Assembly (NCBI GenBank): GCA_003487005.1
Contig: DNFG01000417.1
Location: 451 to 13,965 of the forward strand
DNA from: Bryobacterales bacterium
GTDB taxonomy: Bacteria > Acidobacteriota > Terriglobia > Bryobacterales > Bryobacteraceae
Reading direction: 5' to 3'
DNA length: 13,515 bases
Under the pieces are notes generated by a model. That model ran no database searches. It was not told the origin of the DNA and was given only the letters and a program-made list of their open reading frames with translations. The translations under genes were made by a program, and so were the position numbers. This document shows, piece by piece, positions 13,430 to 13,515 of this stretch. Position 1 is the stretch's first letter. Each line of letters opens with the position of its first letter.

Positions 13430-13515
13430 ATGAGCAACATCATTGTGCTGGGCTCCCAGTGGGGCGACGAAGGCAAGGGCAAGATCGTCGACTGGCTTAC
13501 CGATCACGCCGGCGG
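13430..13515 (+). CDS. purA: Adenylosuccinate synthetase, 5' end only
   Basis: The first 28 codons and two extra bases of a gene cut by the right edge of the window. The translation [20 protein letters not shown] contains the adenylosuccinate synthetase signature QWGDEGKGK, which forms the GTP-binding loop and carries the catalytic Asp of the enzyme that joins IMP and aspartate in AMP synthesis. It diverges from the unknown gene–pheS–pheT operon, so the shared 60 bp must hold both promoters. The identification rests on the N-terminal signature, which is highly specific. Confidence 0.95.
   Translation, partial: MSNIIVLGSQWGDEGKGKIVDWLTDHAG

Noticed and set aside
1..13515. tRNA, rRNA, CRISPR array, insertion sequence or phage genes
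   Set aside because: I looked along both strands and saw no tRNA-like cloverleaf, repeated spacer array, transposase motif or terminal inverted repeats.

Overview
The window is gene-dense, GC-rich bacterial DNA, and almost all of it is coding. The style suggests an Acidobacteriota genome, probably a Solibacter/Bryobacter-like lineage. The basis is a winged-helix–membrane–TolB-like–TPR regulator, twin-arginine-tagged Gfo/Idh/MocA and aldo/keto oxidoreductases, a secreted sulfatase and a pheS–pheT operon facing purA. This placement is inferred from gene content, not from a marker search. Bases 1-11 match the end of the Illumina TruSeq adapter, so the window begins at a raw (probably metagenomic) contig end, and the first gene is cut by assembly.

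Layout. (1) 12-2009, minus strand, read right to left: a 3-hydroxyacyl-CoA dehydrogenase, a small DNA-binding-like protein with a C-terminal membrane anchor (ATGA overlap), then a Tat-exported Gfo/Idh/MocA oxidoreductase 10 bp downstream and truncated by the contig end. (2) 2079-3533, plus: a Tat-exported sulfatase of the Cys type. (3) 3530-4726, minus: an OpgC-like membrane acyltransferase whose stop codon overlaps the sulfatase stop. (4) 4811-8555, plus: a winged-helix/TM/TolB-like/TPR regulator with a perfect TATAAT upstream, a small exported protein with a CxxC heavy-metal-associated-like fold, an SDR (GTGA overlap), and a small outer-membrane beta-barrel protein. (5) 8568-13369, minus, read right to left: a conserved-looking unknown protein, pheS (ATGA overlap), pheT, and a Tat-type aldo/keto reductase behind a perfect 10-bp hairpin. 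(6) 13430 to the end, plus: the first 28 codons of purA.

Together these look like ordinary heterotroph accessory functions (sulfate-ester and sugar handling, envelope modification, membrane-tethered regulation) beside a housekeeping block (phenylalanyl-tRNA synthetase, purine synthesis). I saw no RNA gene, CRISPR array, insertion sequence or phage gene, and no stretch above 300 bp lacks a gene.

The most unusual signals are: an 11-C homopolymer in the small anchored regulator, where loss of one C would remove the membrane anchor and fuse it in frame to the downstream oxidoreductase; the same N-terminal domain occurring in two regulators of very different design; a start codon and Shine-Dalgarno held in a perfect hairpin between pheT and the aldo/keto reductase; -10-like hexamers so close to start codons that leaderless mRNAs are likely; and a sharp loss of GC skew near 8.5 kb.
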